A DNA stretch of 64,000 nt from CAWFPR01 sp963817635 (GCA_963817635.1 CAWFPR010000015.1:1-64000), one strand, 5' to 3'. Shown: positions 30,383 to 39,893, numbered from the stretch's first letter. The notes: generated by a model from the sequence alone, not told the origin. Program-made: numbers and translations.

Positions 30383-31136
30383 ATCCGGCGAAGGCGGAAT
30401 CGTCCGGCCCGGCGCGTATTACGGCAACGGGATTCCCTACCTCCCGATGGAGGGCTATCCCGGCAAGATCATCGCGATCGAAGGGACCGACGGCGTGGGG
30501 CGTTCGACGCAGATCCGCCTGCTGCGGGAATGGCTCGAGGTGCAGGGTTACGGCGTCATCGAGACCGGCTGGACGCGGTCCGAACTCATGCAGCCGACCA
30601 TCGAGCTGGCCAAGTCGAGCAACACGCTGAACAAGCTCACCTTCGTGCTGCTCTACGCGACCGACTTCGCGGACCGCCTCGAAAAGGAGATCATCCCGGC
30701 GCTCAAGGCCGGCTTCATCGTGCTCTCGGACCGCTACATCTTCACCGCGATGGCGCGCGCGGGCGTGCGCGGGGTCGAACGCGCGTGGGTCCGCAACCTG
30801 TACGGGTTCGCGATCGCGCCACACCTCGTCTTCTACCTGCGCATCGACGAGAAGACGCTGATCCGGCGGGTGCTGCAGTCGCGCGGGATGGACTACTGGG
30901 AATCGGGCATGGACATGAAGCTCGGCGACGACATCTACGAGAGCTTCCGCGCGTATCAGAAGTCGCTCCTGCGCGAGTATGCGTCGATGTCCGACGAGTT
31001 CGGGTTCCGCGTCCTCGACGCCAGGCGCAAGGTCGACGTGATCCAGGACGAGCTGCGGCGCCAGATCGGGGCATTCCTCGCCGAATCCGAAGCGGCGCCG
31101 GCCACGGCGACAGCCGCCCCTGCCTCACAGGAGTAA
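30366..31136 (+). CDS. Thymidylate-kinase-like P-loop protein (copy 2), Walker A Lys replaced
   Basis: A 256-residue paralogue of the preceding gene, sharing LYATDFADRLEKEIIPALKAG and VLSDRYIFTAMARAGVRGVER. Its Walker A reads EGTDGVGRSTQ: the invariant Lys is Arg (codon cgt). It has about 30 extra residues before the P-loop. It could be a regulatory partner of copy 1 or an enzyme with altered chemistry. The ATG at 30366 has GGAGGG seven bases upstream; an ATG at 30348 is possible. The last codons fall inside the interspersed repeat that begins near 31105. Confidence 0.8.
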   Translation: MNSLAESGEGGIVRPGAYYGNGIPYLPMEGYPGKIIAIEGTDGVGRSTQIRLLREWLEVQGYGVIETGWTRSELMQPTIELAKSSNTLNKLTFVLLYATDFADRLEKEIIPALKAGFIVLSDRYIFTAMARAGVRGVERAWVRNLYGFAIAPHLVFYLRIDEKTLIRRVLQSRGMDYWESGMDMKLGDDIYESFRAYQKSLLREYASMSDEFGFRVLDARRKVDVIQDELRRQIGAFLAESEAAPATATAAPASQE

Positions 31137-31622
31137 CGGAGAAGGGACGGAGAAATAGAGGGTGGGCCTGTGGCTGCTTCGGGAACCGGCCATCCCCGCA
31201 CGGCGGCCCCTGAGTCGATGGGCGGCCGCCGCGCCGCGGACGAACAACCTTCCTCCCCCGCCTCACGGGAGAAACGGAGGGACGGAGGAATAGAGGGTGG
31301 TCCTGTGGCTGCTCCGCCCGCAGGCCGTCCCAGAGCAACAGGCAGTGAGATGGTGGACGGCGGCTGGCGCAATAGCGCGGCCGAGACGCCGACGTCAGCA
31401 CGACCCAACCTCCATGGCTCCGTTTCTCCGTTCCGCCCTGTGAAGCGAGACATGCGGCTGTCGCCGTGACCTGCACGATCGCCGGCGCCGTCCGGCCCCA
31501 CCCTCGTGTCTCCGTTCCTCCGTCCCTGTGAGGCAGACACGCGGCTGTCGCCGTGACCTGCACGATCGCCGACGCCATCCGGCCCCCATCCTCGTGTCTC
31601 CGTTCCTCCCTGTGAGGCCCCC
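31105..31622. repeat. Interspersed repeat cluster, five copies in two orientations
   Basis: The stretch between the second kinase-like gene and pstB has no convincing gene. Two copies in one orientation (about 31105-31185 and 31255-31318) share CCTCAC-GGAG-AACGGA, then GGGACGGAG, then AATAGAGGGTGG and CCTGTGGCTGCT. Three in the opposite orientation (about 31408-31493, 31495-31580, 31585-31622) share CTCCGTTCCTCCGTCCCTG, then TGAGG, and two of them CGGCTGTCGCCGTGACCTGC and ACGATCGCCG. Opposed copies can pair into long stems. Related copies recur near 36 kb. Confidence 0.8.
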
Positions 31623-31694
31623 CGGGGCGTGTTTACGCGGATTTTACATACCGGAAACTAGGCGGAAATTGGCAAGCTCTAGCCTGAGTGGGTC

Positions 31695-32522
<828 letters not shown>

Positions 32523-32554
32523 CCCGACTTCGCGCTTTGCGTTACGGTGGAGCC

Positions 32555-32645
32555 CCGAACACCGAACACCGAACGCCGAGCGCCGAACGCCGAACGCCGA
32601 ACACCGAACGCCGAACGCCGAACGCCGAACGCCGAACGCCGATAG
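32555..32645 (+). repeat. Heptanucleotide tandem repeat between pstB and phoU
   Basis: CCGAACG or a one-base variant is repeated 12 times plus a partial unit (variants CCGAACA and CCGAGCG). It fills most of the 136-base gap between pstB and phoU and ends 14 bases before the phoU ATG. Period seven means copy-number changes would alter the spacing but not a coding frame. Confidence 0.95.
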
Positions 32646-32658
32646 CACAGACCCCAAC

Positions 32659-33342
32659 ATGGCCGAGACCAACATCAGGCACTTTCAACAGGACCTCGAT
32701 CTCCTCAAGGCGCGTCTGCTCGAAATGGGCGGTCTGGCCGAGGAGCGCGTGCGATCGGCGGTCGAGGCGCTCGTCGTGCGCAACGCCGAGCAGGTCGACC
32801 GCGTGCTGGCTGGCGACGGGCCGATCAATCAGCTGCACGTCGAGATCGACGAGCGCTGCTTCAAGCTGCTCGCCCTTCACCAGCCCATGGCGGTGGATCT
32901 GCGGGCGATCGTCTCGGCGGTGAAAATCAACACGGACCTCGAACGCGTCGGCGACCTCGCGATCAACATCGTGGAGGCCGCGCGGCGCTACATGCGGCAC
33001 CCCCCGGTGAAACAGCTCATCGACCTGCCCCGGATGGCCTCGATCGCGCAGGCGATGCTGCGGGACGCCCTCGACGCGTACGTGGGGCGCGACACGGCGC
33101 TCGCGCAGGCGGTCCTGAACGAGGACGACCGCCTCGACGCCCTCAAGACGCAGGTGTTCCGCGAACTCCTCACGTACATGCTCCAGGACCCGACCACGAT
33201 CGAGCCGGCGCTCGACCTGATTCTCGTCTCGCGTCATCTCGAGCGAATCGGCGATCACGCCACGAACATCGCCGAGGACGTCATCTTCATGGTGTCGGCC
33301 CGGGACGTCCGGCACCACCTCGCCGACAGCTCCTCTTCCTGA
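32659..33342 (+). CDS. phoU: Phosphate signalling regulator PhoU
   Basis: A 227-residue all-helical protein with the two PhoU repeats: MGGLAEERVRSAVEAL, then MAVDLRAIVSAVKINTDLERVGDLAINI, and in the second half LILVSRHLERIGDHATNIAEDVIFM, the metal-binding E/D-rich motif. PhoU represses the Pho response through PstB and PhoR. It follows pstB across the heptamer repeat; no PhoR/PhoB is in the window. Confidence 0.96.
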   Translation: MAETNIRHFQQDLDLLKARLLEMGGLAEERVRSAVEALVVRNAEQVDRVLAGDGPINQLHVEIDERCFKLLALHQPMAVDLRAIVSAVKINTDLERVGDLAINIVEAARRYMRHPPVKQLIDLPRMASIAQAMLRDALDAYVGRDTALAQAVLNEDDRLDALKTQVFRELLTYMLQDPTTIEPALDLILVSRHLERIGDHATNIAEDVIFMVSARDVRHHLADSSSS

Positions 33343-33410
33343 CGCCGCCGCCCTTTCCTGCCGGCGATTGGATAGAATAGGAGGGTTGCGCGCATGCGCG
33401 CGGGCCCTGT

Positions 33411-33578
33411 ATGCCGTCCACGCTTCTCTGCCCGTATTGCCGGCGCCGGCCGGCCGATCCGGCCTGGCGGCCGTTCTGCAGCGAGCGGTGCAAGCTGGCC
33501 GATCTCGGCCGGTGGCTGTCGGGCGACTACCGGGTGCCTGGCCCGGACGTTCCTCCCGACGAGGAAGACGCTGAGTAG
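33411..33578 (+). CDS. yacG: DNA gyrase inhibitor YacG (zinc ribbon)
   Basis: A 55-residue protein, MPSTLLCPYCRRRP at the start, with the YacG zinc site CPYC...FCSERCKLADLGRWL and the typical YRVPG after it, then an acidic tail. It ends two bases before the citrate synthase ATG, so both are probably co-transcribed. YacG binds GyrB and inhibits gyrase. A weak -10-like TAGAAT lies about 35 bases upstream. Confidence 0.9.
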   Translation: MPSTLLCPYCRRRPADPAWRPFCSERCKLADLGRWLSGDYRVPGPDVPPDEEDAE

Positions 33579-33580
33579 CT

Positions 33581-34867
33581 ATGGCCGAGACGCTGACGAT
33601 CACCGACAACCGCACGGGCATTCAGTACGAGCTTCCGATCACCGACGGGACGATCCGCGCGATCGACCTGCGGCAGATCAAGGTCACGCCGGACGAGTTC
33701 GGCCTGATGACCTACGATCCGGCGTTCACCAACACGGCCGCGTGCCGGAGCCGCATCACCTTCATCGACGGCGACAAGGGCATCCTGATGTACCGCGGAT
33801 ACCCGATCGAGCAGCTCGCCGAGCACAGCGACTTCCTCGAAACCGCCTACCTCCTCCTGAACGGTGAGCTGCCGAACGCCGGGCAACTCGATCAGTGGAC
33901 GAGGGACGTGACGCATCACACGATGCTGCACGAGAACATCAAGAAGTTCGTGGAAGGGTTCCGCTACGACGCGCACCCGATGGGGATGTTCCTGAGCGCC
34001 GTCGGCGCGCTGTCCACGTTCTACCCGGACGCAAAGAACATTTTCGACCCGGCGTCGCGCAAGCTGCAGACGACCCGGCTGGTGGCGAAGGTGCCGAGCA
34101 TCGCCGCCTACGCCTTCCGCCACACGATGGGCACGCCGTTCGTGCTCCCGGACAACGAGCTGAGCTTCTCGGGCAACTTCCTGAACATGCTGTTCAAGAT
34201 GACCGAGGCCAACTACAAGCCCAATCCCGTGCTGGAACGCGCGCTCGACGTGCTGTTCATCCTGCACGCCGATCACGAGCAGAACTGCAGCACGCACGCG
34301 ATGCGCGGCATCGGCAGCTCGCACGTCGATCCCTACTCGGCGCTTGCCGGGGCGGCCGCGGCGCTCTACGGGCCGCTGCACGGCGGCGCCAACGAAGCGG
34401 TGCTCCGGATGCTGAACGAGATCGGCTCGATCCAGCAGGTGCCGGCCTTCGTCAAGCGCGTGAAGGGCGGCGAGGGACGGCTGATGGGGTTCGGCCACCG
34501 CGTCTACAAGTCCTACGACCCGCGCGCGACGATCATCAAGCGGATCGCCGACCTCGTGTTCGAGGTCACGGGCAGGAACCCGCTGCTCGAGATCGCGCTC
34601 GAACTCGAACGGATCGCGCTCGAGGACGACTACTTCGTCTCGCGCAAGCTCTATCCCAACGTGGACTTCTACTCCGGCCTGATCTACCAGGCGATGGGTT
34701 TCCCGGTCGAGATGTTCCCGGTGCTCTTCGCCATCCCGCGCACCGCCGGGTGGATTGCGCAGTGGGAAGAGATGCTGACCGATCCGGAGCAGAAGATCGC
34801 CCGGCCGCGGCAGATCTACGTGGGCGCGGACGCGCGCGACTACGTGCCACGAGAAAAGCGGCGCTGA
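33581..34867 (+). CDS. gltA: Citrate synthase
   Basis: A 428-residue type II citrate synthase. Key segments: the substrate His in CSTHAMRGIGSSHVDP, LYGPLHGGANE with the catalytic His, GFGHRVYKSYDPRA, and VDFYSGLIYQAMGFP with the catalytic Asp. It condenses oxaloacetate and acetyl-CoA. Length and motifs are standard and the gene is intact. Confidence 0.97.
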   Translation: MAETLTITDNRTGIQYELPITDGTIRAIDLRQIKVTPDEFGLMTYDPAFTNTAACRSRITFIDGDKGILMYRGYPIEQLAEHSDFLETAYLLLNGELPNAGQLDQWTRDVTHHTMLHENIKKFVEGFRYDAHPMGMFLSAVGALSTFYPDAKNIFDPASRKLQTTRLVAKVPSIAAYAFRHTMGTPFVLPDNELSFSGNFLNMLFKMTEANYKPNPVLERALDVLFILHADHEQNCSTHAMRGIGSSHVDPYSALAGAAAALYGPLHGGANEAVLRMLNEIGSIQQVPAFVKRVKGGEGRLMGFGHRVYKSYDPRATIIKRIADLVFEVTGRNPLLEIALELERIALEDDYFVSRKLYPNVDFYSGLIYQAMGFPVEMFPVLFAIPRTAGWIAQWEEMLTDPEQKIARPRQIYVGADARDYVPREKRR

Positions 34868-35002
34868 ACGATCGCCGCGACCAACCTCGACCGTGCGCGT
34901 CGGTCGGGAATGGTATGCTGCGACGCCGGACGGCGTGTACCCGCGCGCCGGGCGGCCCAGAAGTCGGGACACTGTTCACGCGCGGCACAGGGAACTGGTC
35001 GA

Positions 35003-35914
35003 GTGATACACAAGCATTCGTTCGCCATTGTCGGTGCGTGTCTGTTCATCGGGGCGGCCGCGTGCCTGCACGGCTCGCAGGCGGGCGCTCCCACATTCGA
35101 CGGTGGGCGCGCGTATGAACACCTGCGGCAGATCGTCTCGATCGGGCCCAGGCCGGCAGGCTCACCGGGCGCCGCCGCGACGCGCGCCTACATCACGAAG
35201 TCGCTCGCGGCGCTCGGCATCAAAGCCGAAGAGCAGCCGTTCGAGGCCGCGACACCGATCGGGCGCGTGAAGATGGTCAACCTGCGCGCTACCATCCCGG
35301 GCTCCGGCCAGGGTCGCATCGTCATCGCCGGCCACTACGACACGAAAATCTTCCACGAGTTTCCATTTGTCGGCGCCAACGACGGCGGGTCGAGCACCGC
35401 GTTCCTGATCGAACTGGCCCGAGTGCTGAAAGCGCGCGCCAACGCGCGGCCGATGGAACTGCTGTTCCTGGATGGCGAGGAGGCGACCGGCGAGTGGCTC
35501 GGCAGCGACCACACCTACGGCAGCCGCTACTACGTGAGCGCCGCGCGCAAGGACAACACGCTGAAGGACATCCACGCGATGATCCTCGTGGACATGGTCG
35601 GCGACCGCGACCTGGTCGTGAAGCGCGAGGGCAACTCGACGCCGTGGCTCACCAACGCGATCTGGGCCGCGGCCAGGCGGCTGAAGCGGCCCGAGTTCTC
35701 GTCTGAAACCACCGACATCGAGGACGATCACCTCGAATTCCTCGCGGCCGGCGTGCCATCCGTGGATCTGATCGATCTCGAGTACTACACCCGCTCCGGG
35801 TCGATGGCATGGCACACGAAGGACGACACGCTGGAGAATGTCTCGGCGCAGTCGCTGGAGGCGGTCGGCGAGGTGCTGGTGGCGGCGCTGCCCGAGATCG
35901 AGCGGCACCAGTAG
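35003..35914 (+). CDS. Exported M28 family peptidase (glutaminyl-cyclase-like)
   Basis: A 303-residue protein with an N-terminal hydrophobic leader (FAIVGACLFIGAAACLHG), perhaps a lipoprotein signal with a weak lipobox. M28 zinc ligands are visible: AGHYDTK (His, Asp), ANDGGSS (Asp), LDGEEATGEW (Glu pair), VDMVGD (Asp) and SMAWHTKDDT (His). The arrangement is close to glutaminyl-peptide cyclases as well as to aminopeptidases. The GTG at 35003 has AGGGAAC eight bases upstream; longer starts are possible but would bury the signal peptide. Confidence 0.88.
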   Translation: MIHKHSFAIVGACLFIGAAACLHGSQAGAPTFDGGRAYEHLRQIVSIGPRPAGSPGAAATRAYITKSLAALGIKAEEQPFEAATPIGRVKMVNLRATIPGSGQGRIVIAGHYDTKIFHEFPFVGANDGGSSTAFLIELARVLKARANARPMELLFLDGEEATGEWLGSDHTYGSRYYVSAARKDNTLKDIHAMILVDMVGDRDLVVKREGNSTPWLTNAIWAAARRLKRPEFSSETTDIEDDHLEFLAAGVPSVDLIDLEYYTRSGSMAWHTKDDTLENVSAQSLEAVGEVLVAALPEIERHQ

Positions 35915-35989
35915 CCCCACTATTCACGGGACGCCGAGTCGACCCGCCCGTTCGGCCCGGACACGATGCGGGGCAGAACCGGATCACCG

Positions 35990-36430
35990 GTCACGGAGGC
36001 TGTCCCGCTGCGACGGGATCCACGGGTGACGGGAGAACGGAGAGACGGAGGAACGGAGGCTGTCTCGCTGCAGGGTCGGGACCGCGCGTTCGCGCGGTCG
36101 AATGGGTACCGGGCCGTGTCGGCAAGCCGCAGCGACATCCGGGCGGTTTGCCGACGCGGCCCGGTGCCCATTCGCACGCCGGCCTGCGGCCGGCGGCCCG
36201 ACCCGTACCCGGCTCGGCGCCTCAGGCAGTTCGCGCCGCCACTTTCCGAACGCCTACACAACCCAGGCCCGCCCTCTCGCCCTCTGTCCCTCCCTGCGAG
36301 GCACTGACTGGCGGCTGTCGTGAGGGGCTACCCAAACCGCCGGAGCAACCCGGCTCCACCCTCTGTTCCTCCGTGTCTCCGTCCCTCCCTGTGAGGCCGT
36401 GACAGGTGGCTGTCGCCGGGGCGCGAGCCC
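35990..36430. repeat. Second interspersed repeat cluster
   Basis: Three more copies of the family seen at 31.1-31.6 kb: one at about 35995-36070 (GGGAGAACGGAGAGACGGAG) and two in the opposite orientation at about 36265-36330 and 36355-36425 (CTCCGTCCCTCCCTGTGAGG with GGTGGCTGTCGCCG). They flank a stem-loop block. No gene is supported in the 531 bases between the M28 peptidase and the LeuA-family gene. Confidence 0.75.
36080..36174. other. Compound stem-loop structure in the intergenic repeat
   Basis: A perfect nine-base hairpin GACCGCGCG-TT-CGCGCGGTC (36080-36099) is followed at once by a 27-base inverted repeat: 36099-36125 pairs with 36148-36174 with only two mismatches (compensating C/T differences), leaving a 22-base loop. 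Such a long stem is unlikely by chance. Confidence 0.85.
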
Positions 36431-36445
36431 GGACGCGGCGCCGCG

Positions 36446-37678
36446 TCAGGCGTTGCCGGTGCCCTGCGCCTTGAGCTCGGCGATTTCCGCGAGGATCTCC
36501 GACTCGGTGAGCACCGACGGCGAGCCCTTCGCCCTGGCGAAAATCCGGTCCACCAGTTCCTCGGACGCCTCGAACCCGCGGCGCTCCAGCCAGAACACGA
36601 CGTTCGACTTGCCCGACATCGGTCCGACGTCCACTTCCTGATCGCGGCCGACCATGCCGGCCGGCACGCCCGAGTACACCGCGTCCACGAGCTCGGCGTC
36701 CTTCTTGCGGAACGCCTTGATGACGGCCGCCGCGTGAACGCCTGTCGCCGTCCGGAACGCGTCACGCCCGACGACCGGGTAGTTGGCCGGAATCGGCACG
36801 CCGGTCGCCTCCGACACCACACGACAGTACTCGACGAGCGCCGACAGGTCCCGCTCGATGTAGCCCATCAGCACCAGGTTCACGAGCAGCATGTCCATCG
36901 GCGTATTGCCGACGCGCTCGCCGATCCCGATCGCCGCGCCGTGCACGCGCGAGGCGCCGGCGTCGAGCGCCGCGAGCGTATTGCCAATCGCGCAGTCCCG
37001 ATCGCGGTGTCCGTGCCAATCGATGCCGACCCCGCCGCCGCACTCCTCCACCACGCTCGCGACGAACCTGACGACGGCCGCGGCGCCCGCCGGCGTGGCA
37101 TGGCCGACGGTGTCGGCCACGCACACCCGCGTGGCGCCTGCGCGGATGGCGGTTGAGTACAGCCGCCGCAGGGTGTCCGGATCGGCGCGGGTCGTGTCTT
37201 CCGTCACGTACATGACGGGCAGCCCCTCCCCCACCGCGAAGGTGATCGCGTCCTCGGTCAGGCGCAGCAGCTGATCGATCGTCCAGCCTTCGGCGTACTG
37301 CCGCAGCGGGCTCGAGCCGATGAACGTGCAGGCCTCGATGGGAATCCCGACACGCTGCGAGATCTGGGCGATCGGCCGGATGTCCGCGATGACGGTGCGC
37401 GCCGCGCAGTTCGCCTTGACCTTCAGCCGCTGGTCCGCAATCTCGCGCGCGAGCCGCTCGACGTCCCGCACCACGTGCGGCCCGGCTCCCGGCAGGCCGA
37501 TGTCGGCCGTGTCGATGCCCAGCCGATCGATCAGGTGGAGGATCTCGAGCTTCTCCTCGATGGTCGGGCAGCGCACCGACGGGGATTGCAGCCCGTCACG
37601 CAGCGTCTCGTCGTCCAGCATGACGAGGGGCGGCTTCGGGGCTTCGGTCCGGTTCCAGTCGTAGATCAGCGGATGCAC
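36446..37678 (-). CDS. LeuA-family synthase (2-isopropylmalate/homocitrate/citramalate type)
   Basis: A 410-residue TIM-barrel enzyme of the HMGL-like family. DDETLRDGLQSP holds the catalytic Arg and metal Asp near residue 27, and DWHGHRDRDCAIGNTLAALDAGA and VHGAAIGIGERVGNTP form the metal-binding and substrate segment. It condenses acetyl-CoA with a 2-oxo acid. It lacks the C-terminal leucine-binding domain of classical LeuA (usually over 500 residues), so it may be a feedback-free paralogue or act on another oxo acid. Its ATG is three bases after the small membrane protein stop. Confidence 0.85.
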   Translation of the reverse strand: MHPLIYDWNRTEAPKPPLVMLDDETLRDGLQSPSVRCPTIEEKLEILHLIDRLGIDTADIGLPGAGPHVVRDVERLAREIADQRLKVKANCAARTVIADIRPIAQISQRVGIPIEACTFIGSSPLRQYAEGWTIDQLLRLTEDAITFAVGEGLPVMYVTEDTTRADPDTLRRLYSTAIRAGATRVCVADTVGHATPAGAAAVVRFVASVVEECGGGVGIDWHGHRDRDCAIGNTLAALDAGASRVHGAAIGIGERVGNTPMDMLLVNLVLMGYIERDLSALVEYCRVVSEATGVPIPANYPVVGRDAFRTATGVHAAAVIKAFRKKDAELVDAVYSGVPAGMVGRDQEVDVGPMSGKSNVVFWLERRGFEASEELVDRIFARAKGSPSVLTESEILAEIAELKAQGTGNA

Positions 37679-37681
37679 AGT

Positions 37682-37984
37682 CTACGGGTTCATGGATGCA
37701 CGCGTTCCCGGTTCTCGCGACAGCAGCCTGATGGTGACGAGTCCTGCCAGCACGATCAGCGTGGCCCAGATGGTCGAGACCCAGACGGCGTCGAACACCG
37801 TCACGTCCATGACAGCGGCGATCGACACGCGGGGCGCGCGGCCGGCGTGGTACAGCGCATTGCGGAGCATGAACTCCTTGATGCCGCGGCTCAGCAGCAG
37901 GTCGTACACGCCATTCCAGACCACGAGGCCCACGCCCAGCCAGAGGGCCACCGCGAGTCGCTCCGCGCGAACGAGCCGGCGCAT
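37682..37984 (-). CDS. Small two-helix membrane protein
   Basis: A 100-residue protein with two hydrophobic helices: LAVALWLGVGLVVWNGVYDLLL near residues 10-31 and VFDAVWVSTIWATLIVLAGLV near 65-86. Between them is a basic stretch (NALYHAGRAPR). It is not recognised. It overlaps the 3' end of the phosphatase gene by 94 bases and precedes the LeuA-family gene, so the three are co-transcribed. Confidence 0.65.
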   Translation of the reverse strand: MRRLVRAERLAVALWLGVGLVVWNGVYDLLLSRGIKEFMLRNALYHAGRAPRVSIAAVMDVTVFDAVWVSTIWATLIVLAGLVTIRLLSREPGTRASMNP

Positions 37985-39600
37985 GTCAGCCTCCGGTACT
38001 GGAGCACCATGGCGGTGATGTCGTCGCTCTGCGCGGCTCCCTTCGTGAACTCGCGCACGTCGGTGAAGAGCGACTCGAGCAGCACCGGCGGGGCGAGCTT
38101 CGCGTGGCGCTCGACGCACGCCACGATGCGCTCTTCTCCGTACTCCTCACCGGCCGCCGACAGCGCTTCCGAAACGCCGTCGCTGAAGACGATGACCCAG
38201 TCGCCGGGCGCGAGCGAGATCGTCTCCTCGTCGAAGCTCGCGCCTTCGAACAGGCCGACAATCGGGCCGCCGGTCTCGAGCCGCTTGAATCCGCCGCCGT
38301 TCGGGCTCACGATCAGCGGAGGGTTGTGCCCCGCGTTGCAGTAGGTCAGCCGGCCGTCGGGCCGCAGCGCGCCGTACATCAGCGTGACGAAGCGCGATTC
38401 GATCCCGCGGCGGTAGAGCGCCATGTTCACGCGGCTGATCGCCTGCGACGGCGAGTCGCTGCTTGCCGCCTGCGCGGCGAACATCCCCTGCATCATCGCG
38501 GACAGCAGCGCGGCCGGCGGACCCTTGCCGGCCACGTCGCCCAGCGCAAAGCCAAGCGCCTTCTCGGGCAGGTCCACGTAGTCGTAGAAATCCCCGCCGA
38601 TCGACCGGCACGGGAGCGACGCCGCCGCGGCCCTGAAGAACGCACCCACGCGGTTCGTCTTCGGCAGAAGCGCCTGCTGGATCTCGGCGGCGATCCGCAT
38701 CTCCTGCTCCATCCGCGCCTTCTCCATCGTCTCGCGATAGAGCCGCGCGTTCTCGATGGCCACCGCCGCCTCGGCCGCCAGCGTTTCGAGCGCCGCGAGG
38801 GTGGAACTGGACAGCAGCGAGCCCTTCTCGCGGCTGTCGAGGTAGAGGACGCCGATGCGCCGGTCCTCGCCGGCCGCCTCCGCCTTGTCCACGTACCGCA
38901 CGAGGCGCAGCGGCGCGCAGAGCACGTTCCGGATTCCGAGCGCGACGGTGCCCATGTGCACGTTCGCGAATTCGCCGTCGAGCAGGTCGGCCACCAGGCG
39001 CGGTTCGCCGGTGCGGAAGACCTCCTCGGGAATCTTGCGGCTGGTGGCGAAGGTGCTGCCCGGCAGCGTCACGTGACCGCGGCCCCGCGCGAGCTTGAAT
39101 TCCAGTTCGCCGGTGCTGTTTGCCAGCATGATGAAGCCGCGTTCGGCGCTGCTCACGTCGATGCCCGAGTCGAGCACCAGCGACAGCACGTCGTCCAGCA
39201 CACGGCCTGACCCGAGCGCGCGCAGGCCTTCGAGGAGCGCGGCAATCTGTCGGAGATCGCCAATCGCCGTCGTGGTGGACCGCTCGACCGGCGGATCGGC
39301 GTCGGCGGTCAGGAACACCATCTCGGCGCCGCCTGCACGGCCGAGCCGGATCTTGTCCCCGTGCACGATCGCGCGTTCGGTGACCTGCTCGCCATTGACG
39401 TACGTGCCATACCGGGACGTGCGATCCCGCAGGACGTAGTGGCCGCCTTCGTTGACGATCTCGGCGTGATCGCGCGAGACTTCGCTGCCCGCCAGCCGCA
39501 GGTCGTTCGTCTCACGACGCCCGATTTCGAACTGCGGTTTGCTGATGGGCACGACGCGCTGGCCCAGGGCGTCGGTGACCTCGAGACGTGCCTCGGACAT
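37891..39600 (-). CDS. FHA-GAF-PP2C (SpoIIE/RsbU-type) phosphatase
   Basis: A 569-residue signalling protein. FHA domain at about residues 20-95 (FEIGRRETNDLRLAGSEVSRDHAEI), GAF at about 120-295, and a PP2C/SpoIIE domain from about 325 (GGDFYDYVDLP, LGDVAGKGPPAALLSAMMQ, FSDGVSEALSAAGEEYG, QSDDITAMVLQYRR) with the metal Asp residues present. It probably dephosphorylates an anti-anti-sigma factor in response to a signal read by GAF. The last 30-odd residues after VLQYRR are not family-like; one base fewer would place a TGA just before the next gene's ATG. Confidence 0.93.
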   Translation of the reverse strand: MSEARLEVTDALGQRVVPISKPQFEIGRRETNDLRLAGSEVSRDHAEIVNEGGHYVLRDRTSRYGTYVNGEQVTERAIVHGDKIRLGRAGGAEMVFLTADADPPVERSTTTAIGDLRQIAALLEGLRALGSGRVLDDVLSLVLDSGIDVSSAERGFIMLANSTGELEFKLARGRGHVTLPGSTFATSRKIPEEVFRTGEPRLVADLLDGEFANVHMGTVALGIRNVLCAPLRLVRYVDKAEAAGEDRRIGVLYLDSREKGSLLSSSTLAALETLAAEAAVAIENARLYRETMEKARMEQEMRIAAEIQQALLPKTNRVGAFFRAAAASLPCRSIGGDFYDYVDLPEKALGFALGDVAGKGPPAALLSAMMQGMFAAQAASSDSPSQAISRVNMALYRRGIESRFVTLMYGALRPDGRLTYCNAGHNPPLIVSPNGGGFKRLETGGPIVGLFEGASFDEETISLAPGDWVIVFSDGVSEALSAAGEEYGEERIVACVERHAKLAPPVLLESLFTDVREFTKGAAQSDDITAMVLQYRRLTCAGSFARSDSRWPSGWAWASWSGMACTTCC

Positions 39601-39614
39601 GGCGGAAGTGTAAC

Positions 39615-39893
39615 TCAGCGCCGTCGGACGACGCGAACAATCAGGATCAGGAGGGCGGCCCCGACGAGGACCGCGGCGGCAGTCTGCAGGGACCCTGGAC
39701 TCGCCGCGGCCCGGGACGCCTGCCCCAGGTAAAGCGCCAGCAGGAGCATGACGGCCGCCACGACGATCGACACCAGGCTGCGCCGCGGCTTCAGCTCAGC
39801 GGCCTTGCGGACCGGATCGGTCGTTCCGGCCCCGCAGCGATAGCACACGATGGCCTTGTCGGCGATTTCGGTCCCGCAGTGCCTGCAGATCAT
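39615..39893 (-). CDS. Zinc-ribbon membrane protein
   Basis: A 92-residue protein. An N-terminal zinc ribbon (CRHCGTEI, CYRCG) is followed by two hydrophobic helices (VSIVVAAVMLLLALYLG and AAAVLVGAALLILIV) and ends RVVRRR. It lies upstream of and co-directional with the FHA-GAF-PP2C gene (14-base gap). Such small proteins are common and their function is unknown. Confidence 0.75.
   Translation of the reverse strand: MICRHCGTEIADKAIVCYRCGAGTTDPVRKAAELKPRRSLVSIVVAAVMLLLALYLGQASRAAASPGSLQTAAAVLVGAALLILIVRVVRRR

Noticed and set aside
29681..31136. Polyphosphate kinase 2 pair.
   Set aside because: The DGxGKTTQ and DRY motifs are of the thymidylate kinase type; PPK2 motifs are not seen. A functional link to polyphosphate stays only a hypothesis.
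31137..31694. Small protein genes inside the repeat cluster before pstB.
   Set aside because: Frames are repeat-derived, differ between copies and have no ribosome sites.
32555..32645. Possible CRISPR array.
   Set aside because: The seven-base period has no spacers; it is a simple tandem repeat.
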